NCBI RefSeq assembly: GCF_003071345.1
Contig: NZ_QCYK01000003.1
Coordinates: 310,001 to 374,000 of the forward strand
Reading direction: 5' to 3'
Origin: Chitinophaga parva
Lineage (GTDB): Bacteria > Bacteroidota > Bacteroidia > Chitinophagales > Chitinophagaceae
Length of the DNA: 64,000 nucleotides
The position numbers were made by a program, and so were the translations under genes. Shown here piece after piece: positions 23,630 through 32,238 of this stretch (position 1 is the stretch's first letter; the number at the start of each line of letters is the position of its first letter). The notes beneath the pieces were generated by a model that saw nothing but the letters and a program-made list of their open reading frames with translations, ran no database searches and was not told where the DNA came from.

Positions 23630-25195
23630 TTAAAACTTAAAACCAATCCCCAGCGCCACATTGGACGTAGTGGACTTGATCTCCGCCGGGCCGGGTGTGG
23701 GCACGTTAGGCTGGTCGCTACCTACGGTGTAGGGCTGGTCCTGTGCCTTACGGTTCATGTATACGTAAGTCAGGTCTGCGTAGAAGCCACGGTTGCGGTA
23801 GCCGATGCCGCCGCTGTAGTATTTACGGCTGCCATCCAGGTTGCCGGTCGCGTAGGGGTTGCCATAGTAGGCAAAGCCTGCACGGAAAGCCCACACATCG
23901 ATCTTGATCTCTCCACCCACGCGCACGTTGGAAGCGGCTTTGTAGCTGTTCTTGATGTCATCCTGTACAACCTGGCTGCCCTGGTTGTCGTCACTGTTGC
24001 CGTTCTTGAATTTCAGGCTGGACGATTTGTAGTCTTCATATTCATAATCCACCGTCAGGAAGCCGGAGGGCTTGCGGATGTTGTTGTCCTTGGGCGTGAA
24101 CACATAGGCGCCGCTAAGGATGCCTCTCCACGGCGTACGTATGTTATAATGGCTCTGCACATCGCTGCCGTTAAATTCATCGATGGTGCTGGCCGTATAG
24201 GTGCCGGTATTATCGGCGGTGGTGTAGTTGCTGTAGTAGCTGTCATTGAGCCACAGCCACTGGGGGCTCATAAAGGTGGCACCAATACGCAGGGCCGGGA
24301 TGGGGCGGTAAATGGCGCCAATGTTGGCCTGGATACCATTGCCCGAAGTGCTCAGGTGATCTGCCGCCTCGTAGTATTTCATTGTGTAACCGGCAAAGGA
24401 ATAGCCCTTGTCATTGGTTTCCCGGAATACGGAAGTGCGGTCGTATTGAATATGAGGGAAGCCTACGCTACCACCAATGTAGAATTTATCATCGTAGTTG
24501 CCACCCACTGCCACGTTATACAGCTCGCTGCGGCCGGAGGTGTAAATGGATTTTTCCTGGAGCACGCCACCACCTGCGGGATCATCATAAGGGGAAATGG
24601 TTTCCCAGGTGTGCAGCGGATTGCCGTTCGCATCATAATTGGCCAGCAGGAAACCGGTGGTCACCGCTTCCAGGGGGCCAAAGGCATAACGGGCGTCATA
24701 TACGGCGCCGGTATCCACCCCGTTTAACTGCGATACATATTGGCTGCCAATGGAGGATGTATTGTTACGGCCGCGGTAATAAATGTTCTGGTTAAAATTA
24801 GCCAGCCGGTTATACCCGATGCCTACGGTCACATTCTGCCACTTGCTGTGCGGGTTCTTCTTGCGCCCGGCCAGGATGAGGCCCAGGCTGTTGATGTTGA
24901 AATTCCCCTTGCTGTCGGAGCCGGCGGTGCCCAGGTAAGTACTCTTGTCATTGGCCTGGTTAAAATTGAGGCCAAAGGCAAACTCACTGGTCTTAAAGAA
25001 GCCCACCCCGGAAGGGTTGGAGAAAATGGAGGAATAGTCGCCGCCAATGGAGCCCGTAGCCCCGCCAATGGCCTGTGCCCTGGCAGAGCCGCCTGGGGTG
25101 TATTGGCTGTATCTGAGCACGTCCGTTTTGTCCTGCGCCCGGGCAGACATAAAAGCAGCCACTATTGCAAAGGTGAATGCAATTTTCTTCATCAT
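23630..25195 (-). CDS. Outer-membrane porin of the FadL/OMPP1/TodX type
   Basis: A 521-residue outer-membrane protein with a signal peptide (MMKKIAFTFAIVAAFMSARA). The mature N-terminus DVLRYSQYTPGGSARAQAIG and GGDYSSIFSNPSGVGFFKTS match the FadL family, where an N-terminal hatch precedes a 14-strand barrel and the SNPSG motif is conserved. FadL relatives carry hydrophobic compounds through the outer membrane; the substrate here cannot be told. The rest shows alternating beta-strand text, long Asn/Ser/Tyr-rich extracellular loops, and a C-terminal strand TTSNVALGIGFKF ending in aromatic F. A double ATG (25195 and 25192) leaves the start uncertain by one residue. A bidirectional-type hairpin (25257-25290) lies between its start and the lipoprotein gene upstream, so it has its own promoter. 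Confidence 0.85.
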   Translation of the reverse strand: MMKKIAFTFAIVAAFMSARAQDKTDVLRYSQYTPGGSARAQAIGGATGSIGGDYSSIFSNPSGVGFFKTSEFAFGLNFNQANDKSTYLGTAGSDSKGNFNINSLGLILAGRKKNPHSKWQNVTVGIGYNRLANFNQNIYYRGRNNTSSIGSQYVSQLNGVDTGAVYDARYAFGPLEAVTTGFLLANYDANGNPLHTWETISPYDDPAGGGVLQEKSIYTSGRSELYNVAVGGNYDDKFYIGGSVGFPHIQYDRTSVFRETNDKGYSFAGYTMKYYEAADHLSTSGNGIQANIGAIYRPIPALRIGATFMSPQWLWLNDSYYSNYTTADNTGTYTASTIDEFNGSDVQSHYNIRTPWRGILSGAYVFTPKDNNIRKPSGFLTVDYEYEDYKSSSLKFKNGNSDDNQGSQVVQDDIKNSYKAASNVRVGGEIKIDVWAFRAGFAYYGNPYATGNLDGSRKYYSGGIGYRNRGFYADLTYVYMNRKAQDQPYTVGSDQPNVPTPGPAEIKSTTSNVALGIGFKF

Positions 25196-25256
25196 TTAGC
25201 ACGATTTTATTAAAAACGATCTCGGGTAGGGTTATATGTTGTGGAGCGGGAAAAAA

Positions 25257-25290
25257 AATACCCTGGTGGAATGTAGCCAGGGTATTTTTT
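25257..25290 (-). terminator. Terminator of the Tyr/Gly-rich lipoprotein gene
   Basis: TACCCTGG (25259-25266) pairs perfectly with CCAGGGTA (25277-25284), flanked by eight A on one side and six T on the other, so it works in both directions. It lies 14 bases past the stop at 25304. Confidence 0.85.
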
Positions 25291-25303
25291 AAAGAGGTGA
25301 AGT

Positions 25304-26218
25304 TTATCTTCTGCGACCACCACCACTGAAGCCGCCGCCTCCGCCACTGCTGCGGGGAGCAGAGAAGCTGGGAGAGGGTGCGCTGAAAGTGCGGGTAGGT
25401 GCACTGAAGGTACGGTTCTGCACCGGTTGGTAGTTAGGTTGTGAGAAGGTGCGGGTGCGGCCGTTGAAGCCTGCGGATGTTTCACCTGCAGACGGTGCAA
25501 ATACGCGGCGGGTGTTGCCCACGCCTACGTTAGTGGTACGGCCACCGGGATTGGCCACTACACCGGTACGGGTGCGGCCGCCAATGAATCCGCCGTTATT
25601 GTTATAACCGTTGCCGGCAGTAGGCATATTGTTGGTACGGATACGGTTTACTGTGTTAGAGTAATAATAACCGTGACCGCCGCCGTAGTAACCGCCGTGG
25701 TAGTAACCACCACCGTAATAGGGGTAGTAACCATAGCCATAAGCGTAGTAAGGAGAGTAGAAGGGGCTGTACCAGGGGCTATACCAAGGGCTGTATCCCC
25801 AGCCAAGACCTATGCCCAGGCCAAATCCAAGGCCCCAGCCATAACCCATGCCGTAGCTCAGGCCAAAACCGGAGTAAGGATAGTAGGAGTACCACGGGCT
25901 GCCGTAATAGGCGCTCATGCCAATGGGAGCGGAATAATAATCGCTGTAGCTGCCACTTACGTACTTCCCGGAGAACATGTCCATTCGACGACCATAGTCA
26001 GAATCGTATTGGGAACCGTCATCGTAAGTAACGTAGGTGCCACCGTCATCGGTGGTGGTGGTAGTGCTGCCGTTGTCTGCATTGCGGCTGGTGGCAACGC
26101 GCGAACTGCTGCTGGGCGAATTATACACATCGTCCGGCGTCTGGGCGGCTTTGTAGGCGGAGGAGCAGCTACTTAGAACCAGCGTGGCTGCCACTGCGCT
26201 ATATAGTAAGAGTTTCAT
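25304..26218 (-). CDS. Low-complexity Tyr/Gly/Ser-rich lipoprotein
   Basis: A 304-residue protein that I cannot assign to a characterised family. MKLLLYSAVAATLVLSSC is a lipoprotein signal with the lipidated Cys at residue 18. Residues about 40-75 are Ser/Thr/Asp-rich. A middle block of about 80 residues is dominated by Tyr, Gly, Pro and Trp (repeats of SPWY and SPFY, GLGFGLGIGLGW). The C-terminal third has TFSAP-type repeats rich in Arg, Thr and Asn and ends in GGGGG and RRR. Such sequence suggests a disordered or cross-linked surface coat rather than an enzyme. It is flanked by terminators, and the nearest promoter-like text is TACCTTGG at 26257-26264, one base off TAnnTTTG. Function unknown. 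Confidence 0.8.
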   Translation of the reverse strand: MKLLLYSAVAATLVLSSCSSAYKAAQTPDDVYNSPSSSSRVATSRNADNGSTTTTTDDGGTYVTYDDGSQYDSDYGRRMDMFSGKYVSGSYSDYYSAPIGMSAYYGSPWYSYYPYSGFGLSYGMGYGWGLGFGLGIGLGWGYSPWYSPWYSPFYSPYYAYGYGYYPYYGGGYYHGGYYGGGHGYYYSNTVNRIRTNNMPTAGNGYNNNGGFIGGRTRTGVVANPGGRTTNVGVGNTRRVFAPSAGETSAGFNGRTRTFSQPNYQPVQNRTFSAPTRTFSAPSPSFSAPRSSGGGGGFSGGGRRR

Positions 26219-26635
26219 TTGTAAGGTGTTTACTTATTTAAGTTAACAAAATTCTCCCAAGGTAAAAGTATGCAAATTCTTAATATAATTCTCTGATAAA
26301 TCTCACTTTTCCGTTTAGCTGGTTTATATTCGCAATCCTGTTGATTCTGCGCGGTTTTACCCGGTAAAAGGGATGCAAAAAATGAGCCACCGGCGTTAAA
26401 CTGACACTTAGGCGTGCCCGTTATAAGGTAAAGACGTTCCAGCGCTTATTTTGTTACAACGTTTTTATAAGCGCAAAACATATTTTAGTTTTGACCTTTT
26501 TACGGAAAAGGCTGCTTTAGTCAACATTTTCGCTGTCAACAGGTTATTAGACGGCACCGGGCAGCCCGCGTTTAACCGCGCTGCCGCCCGGACACAAAAA
26601 AATCAATTTATAGTTATCTAGTTTTTCAATCAGTT
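26219..26635. other. Divergent intergenic region with a structured proS leader
   Basis: No coding sequence is evident in 417 bases between the divergent lipoprotein and proS genes. TAGTTTTG (26486-26493) fits the TAnnTTTG element for proS, giving a leader of roughly 135 bases. A GC-rich hairpin lies at 26557-26591, where CCGGGCAGC pairs with GCTGCC and CCGG around a two-base bulge. It is followed by A, not T, so it is not an intrinsic terminator. GTCAAC occurs twice just before it (near 26521 and 26535). Confidence 0.5.
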
Positions 26636-28111
26636 ATGAGCAAAGAAATTACGGCCCGTTCCGAAGATTACTCGCAGTGGTACAATGACCTGGTTTTAAA
26701 AGGCGGCCTGGCAGACTACTCTGCCGTGAAAGGTTGCATGGTGATCAAACCCTATGGCTTTGGCCTCTGGGAAGGCATGCGCGATGTACTGGACAAAATG
26801 TTCAAAGACACCGGTCACCAGAACGCCTATTTCCCGCTCTTCATTCCCAAAAGCTTCCTCAGTAAAGAGGCCGACCACGTGGAAGGTTTTGCCAAGGAAT
26901 GCGCCGTGGTGACCCACTACCGCCTGAAGGTAGATGAGCAGAACGGTGGCGTAGTGGTAGACCCCGAAGCCAAACTGGAAGAAGAACTGATCGTACGCCC
27001 CACCTCCGAGACCATCATCTGGAATACCTACAAGAACTGGATCCAGTCGCACCGCGACCTGCCCCTGCTCATTAACCAGTGGGCCAACGTGGTACGCTGG
27101 GAAATGCGCACCCGCCTGTTCCTGCGCACGGCCGAGTTCCTGTGGCAGGAAGGCCACACTGCCCATGCCACTGCCGATGAAGCCATCGCGGAAACCCGCC
27201 AGATGCTGGACGTATACGCTGATTTTGCTGAAAACTGGATGGCCCTGCCCGTAGTGAAAGGCGTAAAATCTGCCAATGAACGCTTTGCCGGCGCCGTAGA
27301 CACCTACTGCATCGAGGCCCTCATGCAGGACGGTAAAGCCCTGCAGGCCGGTACATCCCACTTCCTGGGCCAGAACTTTGCCAAGGCATTTGACGTACAG
27401 TTCACCAACAAGGAAAACAAGCTGGAATATGTATGGGCCACCTCCTGGGGCGTATCCACCCGCCTGATCGGGGCCCTGGTAATGGCGCACAGCGATGACG
27501 ACGGCCTGGTGCTGCCGCCCCGCATTGCCCCCCTGCAGGTGGTGATCGTGCCCATTTACAAAGGCGACGACCAGAAAGCCAGGATCGACGAGAAAGTGCA
27601 CGCCATCATGGCCGACCTGAAAAAAGCCGGTATCCGCGTGAAATATGACGATTCCGACAATGCCCGCCCCGGATGGAAATTTGCCGAGTACGAACTGAAA
27701 GGTGTACCCGTACGCATTGCCCTGGGTGCCCGCGACCTGGAAAACAATGTAGCTGAAGTGGCCCGCCGCGACAACAAGACCAAGGAAAGCCTTTCCCTGG
27801 ACAACCTGGCCGGTACTGTTCAAAATCTCCTGGATGAGATCCAGCAAAATATTTACAACAAGGCTAAAGCCTACCGCGACGGGCACATCACCCAAGTGGA
27901 TACCTGGGACGAGTTCATTGCCACCCTTGATGGCAAGGCCGGCTTTGTATCCGCCCACTGGGATGGCACGTCTGAAACAGAAGAAGCCATTAAAGAAAAG
28001 ACCAAAGCCACCATCCGTTGCATTCCGCTGAATAACCCCCAGGAAGAAGGCAAATGCATCCTCACCGGTAAGCCTTCCAAAGAGCGCGTACTGTTTGCAA
28101 GGGCGTATTAG
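26636..28111 (+). CDS. proS: Prolyl-tRNA synthetase, archaeal/eukaryotic type
   Basis: ProS charges tRNA-Pro with proline using ATP. The 491-residue length and lack of the inserted editing domain place it in the archaeal/eukaryotic-like class rather than the long bacterial class of about 570 residues. Class II motifs are visible: [16 protein letters not shown] and [13 protein letters not shown] for motif 1, [16 protein letters not shown] and [20 protein letters not shown] for motif 2, and [17 protein letters not shown] for motif 3. The anticodon-binding domain starts around residue 300 ([14 protein letters not shown]). The last part has CIPLNN and CILTGKPS, a zinc-ribbon-like remnant, and ends VLFARAY; the terminal Tyr is typical of this class. 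This form is common in Bacteroidota. It is followed by a GTAC-repeat cluster. Confidence 0.97.
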   Translation: MSKEITARSEDYSQWYNDLVLKGGLADYSAVKGCMVIKPYGFGLWEGMRDVLDKMFKDTGHQNAYFPLFIPKSFLSKEADHVEGFAKECAVVTHYRLKVDEQNGGVVVDPEAKLEEELIVRPTSETIIWNTYKNWIQSHRDLPLLINQWANVVRWEMRTRLFLRTAEFLWQEGHTAHATADEAIAETRQMLDVYADFAENWMALPVVKGVKSANERFAGAVDTYCIEALMQDGKALQAGTSHFLGQNFAKAFDVQFTNKENKLEYVWATSWGVSTRLIGALVMAHSDDDGLVLPPRIAPLQVVIVPIYKGDDQKARIDEKVHAIMADLKKAGIRVKYDDSDNARPGWKFAEYELKGVPVRIALGARDLENNVAEVARRDNKTKESLSLDNLAGTVQNLLDEIQQNIYNKAKAYRDGHITQVDTWDEFIATLDGKAGFVSAHWDGTSETEEAIKEKTKATIRCIPLNNPQEEGKCILTGKPSKERVLFARAY

Positions 28112-28114
28112 AAT

Positions 28115-28154
28115 CGTACAACGTACAACGTACAGCGTACAGCGTACAACGTAC
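28115..28154. repeat. GTAC repeat cluster, left arm (locus B)
   Basis: Five units of GTACAACGTAC type with AAC and AGC spacers begin three bases past the proS stop. The order of AAC and AGC spacers mirrors that of 28307-28350, so the two clusters are true inverted repeats and not just similar composition. Confidence 0.75.
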
Positions 28155-28247
28155 TTTTTGATGGAAACTGCTGTGGCAGCGGGAGTGCTTTGGGTGTGAG
28201 GTAACTTATTGGGCAGTACTTTTTTATTAGTACAAGACGTTAAATAG

Positions 28248-28282
28248 GAGCCCCGGCACTGCATACCGGTGCTGGTGCTCTT
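28248..28282 (+). terminator. Imperfect hairpin between repeat arms (locus B)
   Basis: GAGC (28248-28251) and CCGGCAC (28253-28259) pair with GTGCTGG and GCTC (28269-28280), leaving one unpaired base on each side. Only a weak T run follows, so it is a doubtful terminator for proS. Confidence 0.4.
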
Positions 28283-28306
28283 AATACTATCCCTTGCACA
28301 AGGCTG

Positions 28307-28350
28307 GTTGTACGTTGTACGTTGTACGCTGTACGCTGTACGTTGTACAA
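28307..28350. repeat. GTAC repeat cluster, right arm (locus B)
   Basis: Inverted copy of 28115-28154, ending 19 bases before the start of the sensor kinase. It can pair with the left arm over about 27 bases in shifted register. Confidence 0.75.
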
Positions 28351-28369
28351 TTTCCATAACTTTAAACCA

Positions 28370-31291
28370 ATGCTCTTTAAGCGCTACATAGCCCTTTGTA
28401 CCTTTTTACTGACCGGGTTCATCGCCCGCACCAGCGCGCAGGGTATCCTCATTCGCAATTATAATGTGAAGGATGGCCTGGCCAATGCGACCGTGTACGG
28501 GGCCGTACAGGATAAGGACGGCTTTATCTGGTTTGCCACGCCCACCGGGGTCAGTAAGTTTGACGGGAAGCGCTTCCGCAATTATGCCAAGCATGATGGA
28601 TTGCCGGACAATGACGTGTTTAAACTGGCAGCGGACAACCAGGGCCGCGTATGGTTCTTTACGGCCAATACCAAACTTTGTTACTACAGCAATAACCTGG
28701 TGCATACAGACCAGAATGATTCCTCCCTTTACATCCCGGCAAACCAGAACCCCGTTCAGTATGCATTTGACGGCGGCAACACCGTGAACACCTGGTTCCT
28801 CAACAGCGGGGGGCGGGTGCTGCTTTACAACGGCCGCACCACGGAAATGAAACGGGAAACCGGCTTGTTCTTCCTGCTGCGGAATGATACCATTTACCAC
28901 CCGCTGCAAAACGCTTTCCAGCTTACCGGCTGGAATGATGATAATAATCCCCTGCAGGAGATCAAACCCACGGTGCTGGCTTACACCCAGCCGGAGGGCT
29001 ATGCGCTGGTGCATCACAAGCCGGCCATCATGATTGCCAACCGCCTTTTCATTTATAATAACAACGAAGCCGCCCAGTTCTTTAACGGCGCGGACTTTGG
29101 CATTACGGACGATATCCGCTCCCTGTGCGTGGACCGTGACAACCTCTGGATAGGCACACAGAAAGCACTGTACTACATCAAGGATTATTTCCGCGGTGAG
29201 CCTAAAATGAGCCGCCTGCTGGATAACCACTATATCACCTCCATCCTGGGCGACCGTGACGGCAACTTCTGGATCTCCACCTTTGGAGACGGGGTATACA
29301 ACATTCCCTTCAAGAATTTTTACTTCAACTACCTGGATAATACCAATGGCCTCGCCACCCACTCCATTTTCAGCATTTTCCGGGACCAGCGGTCCGGCAT
29401 GCTGCTGATAGGCCAGAACGCCGGCTACCTCAATACCATGGACCGCAGCGGCAAGATCAGCCAGTATGCGCTGAGCGGTGGGGTAGGAGGGCGCAATAGT
29501 ATCATCAGCATGCTGCCATATAATAACGATGTGCTGATAGGCATGGACAATGGCCTGTACATCTTTAACATGGCCAAGCAGAAACCCGTGCTGCTGCGCA
29601 ATGTAAGCCGGTTGAAAGACATTGACGTATCGCCGGGCGGCAAGATCCGCGTAGCGACAGATGACCAGCTGCTTACCCTGGATGATAAGGTGCCACCGGT
29701 AAACTTCCCCGGGGGCATTACTTCCGTGGCCTGCGTGGATGATACCAGTTACTTTGTGGGCACAAACACCGGCCTGTATGCGGGATCAGACACCAGCGAC
29801 CAGTTGCTGAGCCGGTGGACGGATCCCCGCCTGAAACAAAGCATCCGCCACCTGAAATACATCCACGGCGGCCTGTGGATAGGCACGGCAGACCAGGGCC
29901 TGTATCTGCTGCACAATGATAGCGTGGTAGCGCATATTTCTATGCGGGAAGGCCTGGCCAGCGATATCTGCCAGCAACTGTACTACGATGACCGGGGCCA
30001 CCTGTTTGTGGCCACAGACCGGGGCGTGTCTGAAATAGATGTGGCCTCCCGCAGCATCATGCGCAAGTTCACTTCCAATGATGGCCTCAATTCAGATGAC
30101 ATCCGCGATGTGTTTTCACAGGAGAACATGTTGTACATCGCTACGTCCAATGGCCTCTGTTATTTCCGCGACAAGCAATTGCCCGCAGATACCACGCCAC
30201 CCACGGTATACCTGTCCACCATCCGCTATGCAGATGTGAGCTATACCGCCAGTAGCAAGAATTTTACCCACCTGTTCCAGCGCAAGAGCTCCTTTGAAGT
30301 GGAGTTTGGGGCTATCGCCTTTGACCTGCCGGACCTGGTGGAGTACCAGTATAATTTCTCTGCCGATAGTACGGACTGGATCAGCACCAAATCCAATATC
30401 ATTCCTTACCCGGACCTGCAGCCCGGGCACTATGAACTGGTGATCCGCGCCCGCAAGTACAACGGGGCCTGGAGCAAGCCGGTAAGTCTTTCCATCGACA
30501 TACTGCCGCGCTGGTACCAGCAGTGGTGGGCCAGGGGCATCCTGGTGCTGCTGGGCATCCTGGCCATCGGCTTTTTCCTGCGCTACATTATCCGCCGGAT
30601 AAAGCAGAGTGAAACCCGCAAGACCGAGTATAACCGCAAGATCGCGGAGCTGGAGGCCAAGGCGCTGACCAACCAGATGAACCCCCACTTCATCTTTAAC
30701 TCCCTGAACTCGGTGCAGCATCTCATCCTGGAAAAGGAAGAGAAACAGGCCCTCAACTTCCTGGCGGACTTTGCCACGCTGATGCGGCAGATGCTCAACA
30801 ACTCCCGCAAGTCTTACATTTCACTGGAAGAGGAGATCGCCTTCCTTACCCGTTATATCGAGTTGGAGAAGATGCGCTTTGCCAATGCATTCACCTACCA
30901 CTTTAGCCTGCAGGCCTCGCTGCGGGACTACACGGTGTACATACCGCCCATGATCATACAGCCCATCCTGGAAAATGCCATCAAGCATGGCCTTGCGCCC
31001 AAGACCAAAGCGGGTTACCTGGAGATAAGGCTGGAGATCGCGGATGATATGCTGTATGTGTCTGTAGACGATGATGGCATAGGCTGGGAGAAGGCGAACA
31101 GCCTCAAGTCTGGCCGCCTCATAAAGCATGAAAGTACCGCGCTGAGCGTGATACGTGACCGTTTGCAGATTATCAAATCTTTTAATGGAAATGTTGGAAA
31201 GTTGGAAATTATTGATAAATTTAAATCCGGTTTGGGGTCAAAAGAGGGCACCCTTGTTGAGATCCTCATTCCTATTGTAAAGATGCTATGA
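28370..31291 (+). CDS. Two-component sensor histidine kinase with propeller sensor, LytS type
   Basis: A 973-residue inner-membrane kinase. I start at the ATG at 28370 (MLFKRYIALCTFLLTGF), which yields a signal peptide ending near RTSA; the upstream open frame is repeat DNA. Residues about 25-620 form a periplasmic propeller of Reg_prop units (DGFIWFATPTGVSKFDGKRF, DNLWIGTQKALYYI, GGLWIGTADQGLYLL). A Y_Y_Y domain at about 640-715 (VEYQYNFSADSTDWI) is followed by a membrane helix at about 720-742. The cytoplasmic His_kinase domain has NPHFIFNSLNSVQHLIL with the phosphorylated His near 772, then PPMIIQPILENAIKHGL and DDDGIGW for ATP binding. Such kinases often sense polysaccharides or envelope signals; here the ligand is unknown. 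The stop overlaps the regulator gene by four bases (ATGA). Confidence 0.93.
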   Translation: MLFKRYIALCTFLLTGFIARTSAQGILIRNYNVKDGLANATVYGAVQDKDGFIWFATPTGVSKFDGKRFRNYAKHDGLPDNDVFKLAADNQGRVWFFTANTKLCYYSNNLVHTDQNDSSLYIPANQNPVQYAFDGGNTVNTWFLNSGGRVLLYNGRTTEMKRETGLFFLLRNDTIYHPLQNAFQLTGWNDDNNPLQEIKPTVLAYTQPEGYALVHHKPAIMIANRLFIYNNNEAAQFFNGADFGITDDIRSLCVDRDNLWIGTQKALYYIKDYFRGEPKMSRLLDNHYITSILGDRDGNFWISTFGDGVYNIPFKNFYFNYLDNTNGLATHSIFSIFRDQRSGMLLIGQNAGYLNTMDRSGKISQYALSGGVGGRNSIISMLPYNNDVLIGMDNGLYIFNMAKQKPVLLRNVSRLKDIDVSPGGKIRVATDDQLLTLDDKVPPVNFPGGITSVACVDDTSYFVGTNTGLYAGSDTSDQLLSRWTDPRLKQSIRHLKYIHGGLWIGTADQGLYLLHNDSVVAHISMREGLASDICQQLYYDDRGHLFVATDRGVSEIDVASRSIMRKFTSNDGLNSDDIRDVFSQENMLYIATSNGLCYFRDKQLPADTTPPTVYLSTIRYADVSYTASSKNFTHLFQRKSSFEVEFGAIAFDLPDLVEYQYNFSADSTDWISTKSNIIPYPDLQPGHYELVIRARKYNGAWSKPVSLSIDILPRWYQQWWARGILVLLGILAIGFFLRYIIRRIKQSETRKTEYNRKIAELEAKALTNQMNPHFIFNSLNSVQHLILEKEEKQALNFLADFATLMRQMLNNSRKSYISLEEEIAFLTRYIELEKMRFANAFTYHFSLQASLRDYTVYIPPMIIQPILENAIKHGLAPKTKAGYLEIRLEIADDMLYVSVDDDGIGWEKANSLKSGRLIKHESTALSVIRDRLQIIKSFNGNVGKLEIIDKFKSGLGSKEGTLVEILIPIVKML

Positions 31292-32049
31292 GTAATATTA
31301 AAGCTGCCATTGTAGACGATGAAGTCCGCAACATCCATATTTTGAGAAACATTCTCGAGAACTACTGCAAAGATGTGACAGTAGTTGGCGAGGCTCAGAA
31401 TATTCATGATGCGGCGGAGATGATCAAGAACAACCCGATAGATGTACTGTTTCTTGATATCGAGATGCCACCGCACAACGGGTTCCAGCTGCTGGAGATG
31501 TTTCCGGTACTCAACTTCGAAGTGATCTTCATTACTGCTTTCCAGGAATACGCCCTGCAGGCCATTAAATTTGCCGCATTGGATTACCTCCTCAAACCGA
31601 TCAAGGTGAGCGAGGTGGAAGACGCGCTGGAAAAAGTGAAGAAAAGCAAGAAAGGCCGCCTGAACGAACTGGCCTCCATCCTGAAAGACTACGTAAAAAA
31701 TAACGACAACGCCTTTTCCAAGATCGTGATCCCTGTTAACGACGGCTATAACGTGATCGATCTGAAAGACATCATTTACTGCGAAGCGTTTGACAGCTAC
31801 ACCAAGATCCAGCTGATCAACAACGTATCCCACCTCATTTCCAAATCACTGAAGGAATACGAGGAAATGCTGTCTGACAAAGGCTTTTACCGCGTGCACA
31901 AATCCTTCCTGATCAATATCCACCATATTGTGAAGATCATCAAAGGCCTGGGCACTTCTGTGATCATGAGCGACCAGAAGAACATCCCCATCTCTTCCCG
32001 CAAGAAGGATGAGTTTTTCAGCCAGCTTAAGGGCGTGATCAACCTGTAA
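31288..32049 (+). CDS. LytTR-type response regulator
   Basis: The partner of the upstream kinase, 253 residues, with its start codon inside the kinase stop (ATGA), so translation is coupled. Residues 1-125 are a receiver domain with the acidic pair D10/D11, the phosphoacceptor D57 in LFLDIEMP, and K107 in DYLLKPIK. Residues about 150-250 are a LytTR DNA-binding domain (DLKDIIYCEAFDSYTKIQL, GFYRVHKSFLINIHHIVKI). It should activate genes after phosphotransfer by binding short direct repeats; targets are not evident here. A terminator follows at 32083-32112. Confidence 0.95.
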   Translation: MSNIKAAIVDDEVRNIHILRNILENYCKDVTVVGEAQNIHDAAEMIKNNPIDVLFLDIEMPPHNGFQLLEMFPVLNFEVIFITAFQEYALQAIKFAALDYLLKPIKVSEVEDALEKVKKSKKGRLNELASILKDYVKNNDNAFSKIVIPVNDGYNVIDLKDIIYCEAFDSYTKIQLINNVSHLISKSLKEYEEMLSDKGFYRVHKSFLINIHHIVKIIKGLGTSVIMSDQKNIPISSRKKDEFFSQLKGVINL

Positions 32050-32082
32050 TTCGGATTTCATTTTCAAAAAATACGGACAAGG

Positions 32083-32112
32083 AGCCTGGGCGGAAATGCC
32101 CGGGCTTTTTTG
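32083..32112 (+). terminator. Terminator of the kinase-regulator operon
   Basis: AGCCTGGGC (32083-32091) pairs with GCCCGGGCT (32098-32106) through one G-T pair, followed by TTTTT. It lies 34 bases past the regulator stop. Confidence 0.85.
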
Positions 32113-32238
32113 TTGGTGATGGCACAGGAACGGATCCCCGTTTCCCGTTTGGCGGGGAGGCCATCCACCTCCTGAAAACAACAACGCACCGGCTTTCACC
32201 AGTGCGCTGCTCCTTACTTAAATAAACCCTTACAATCT

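Noticed and set aside
26696..28357. Long minus-strand open frame across proS and the adjacent repeats
   Set aside because: Its first part is translated GTAC repeat and the rest is antisense to proS. No domain seen.
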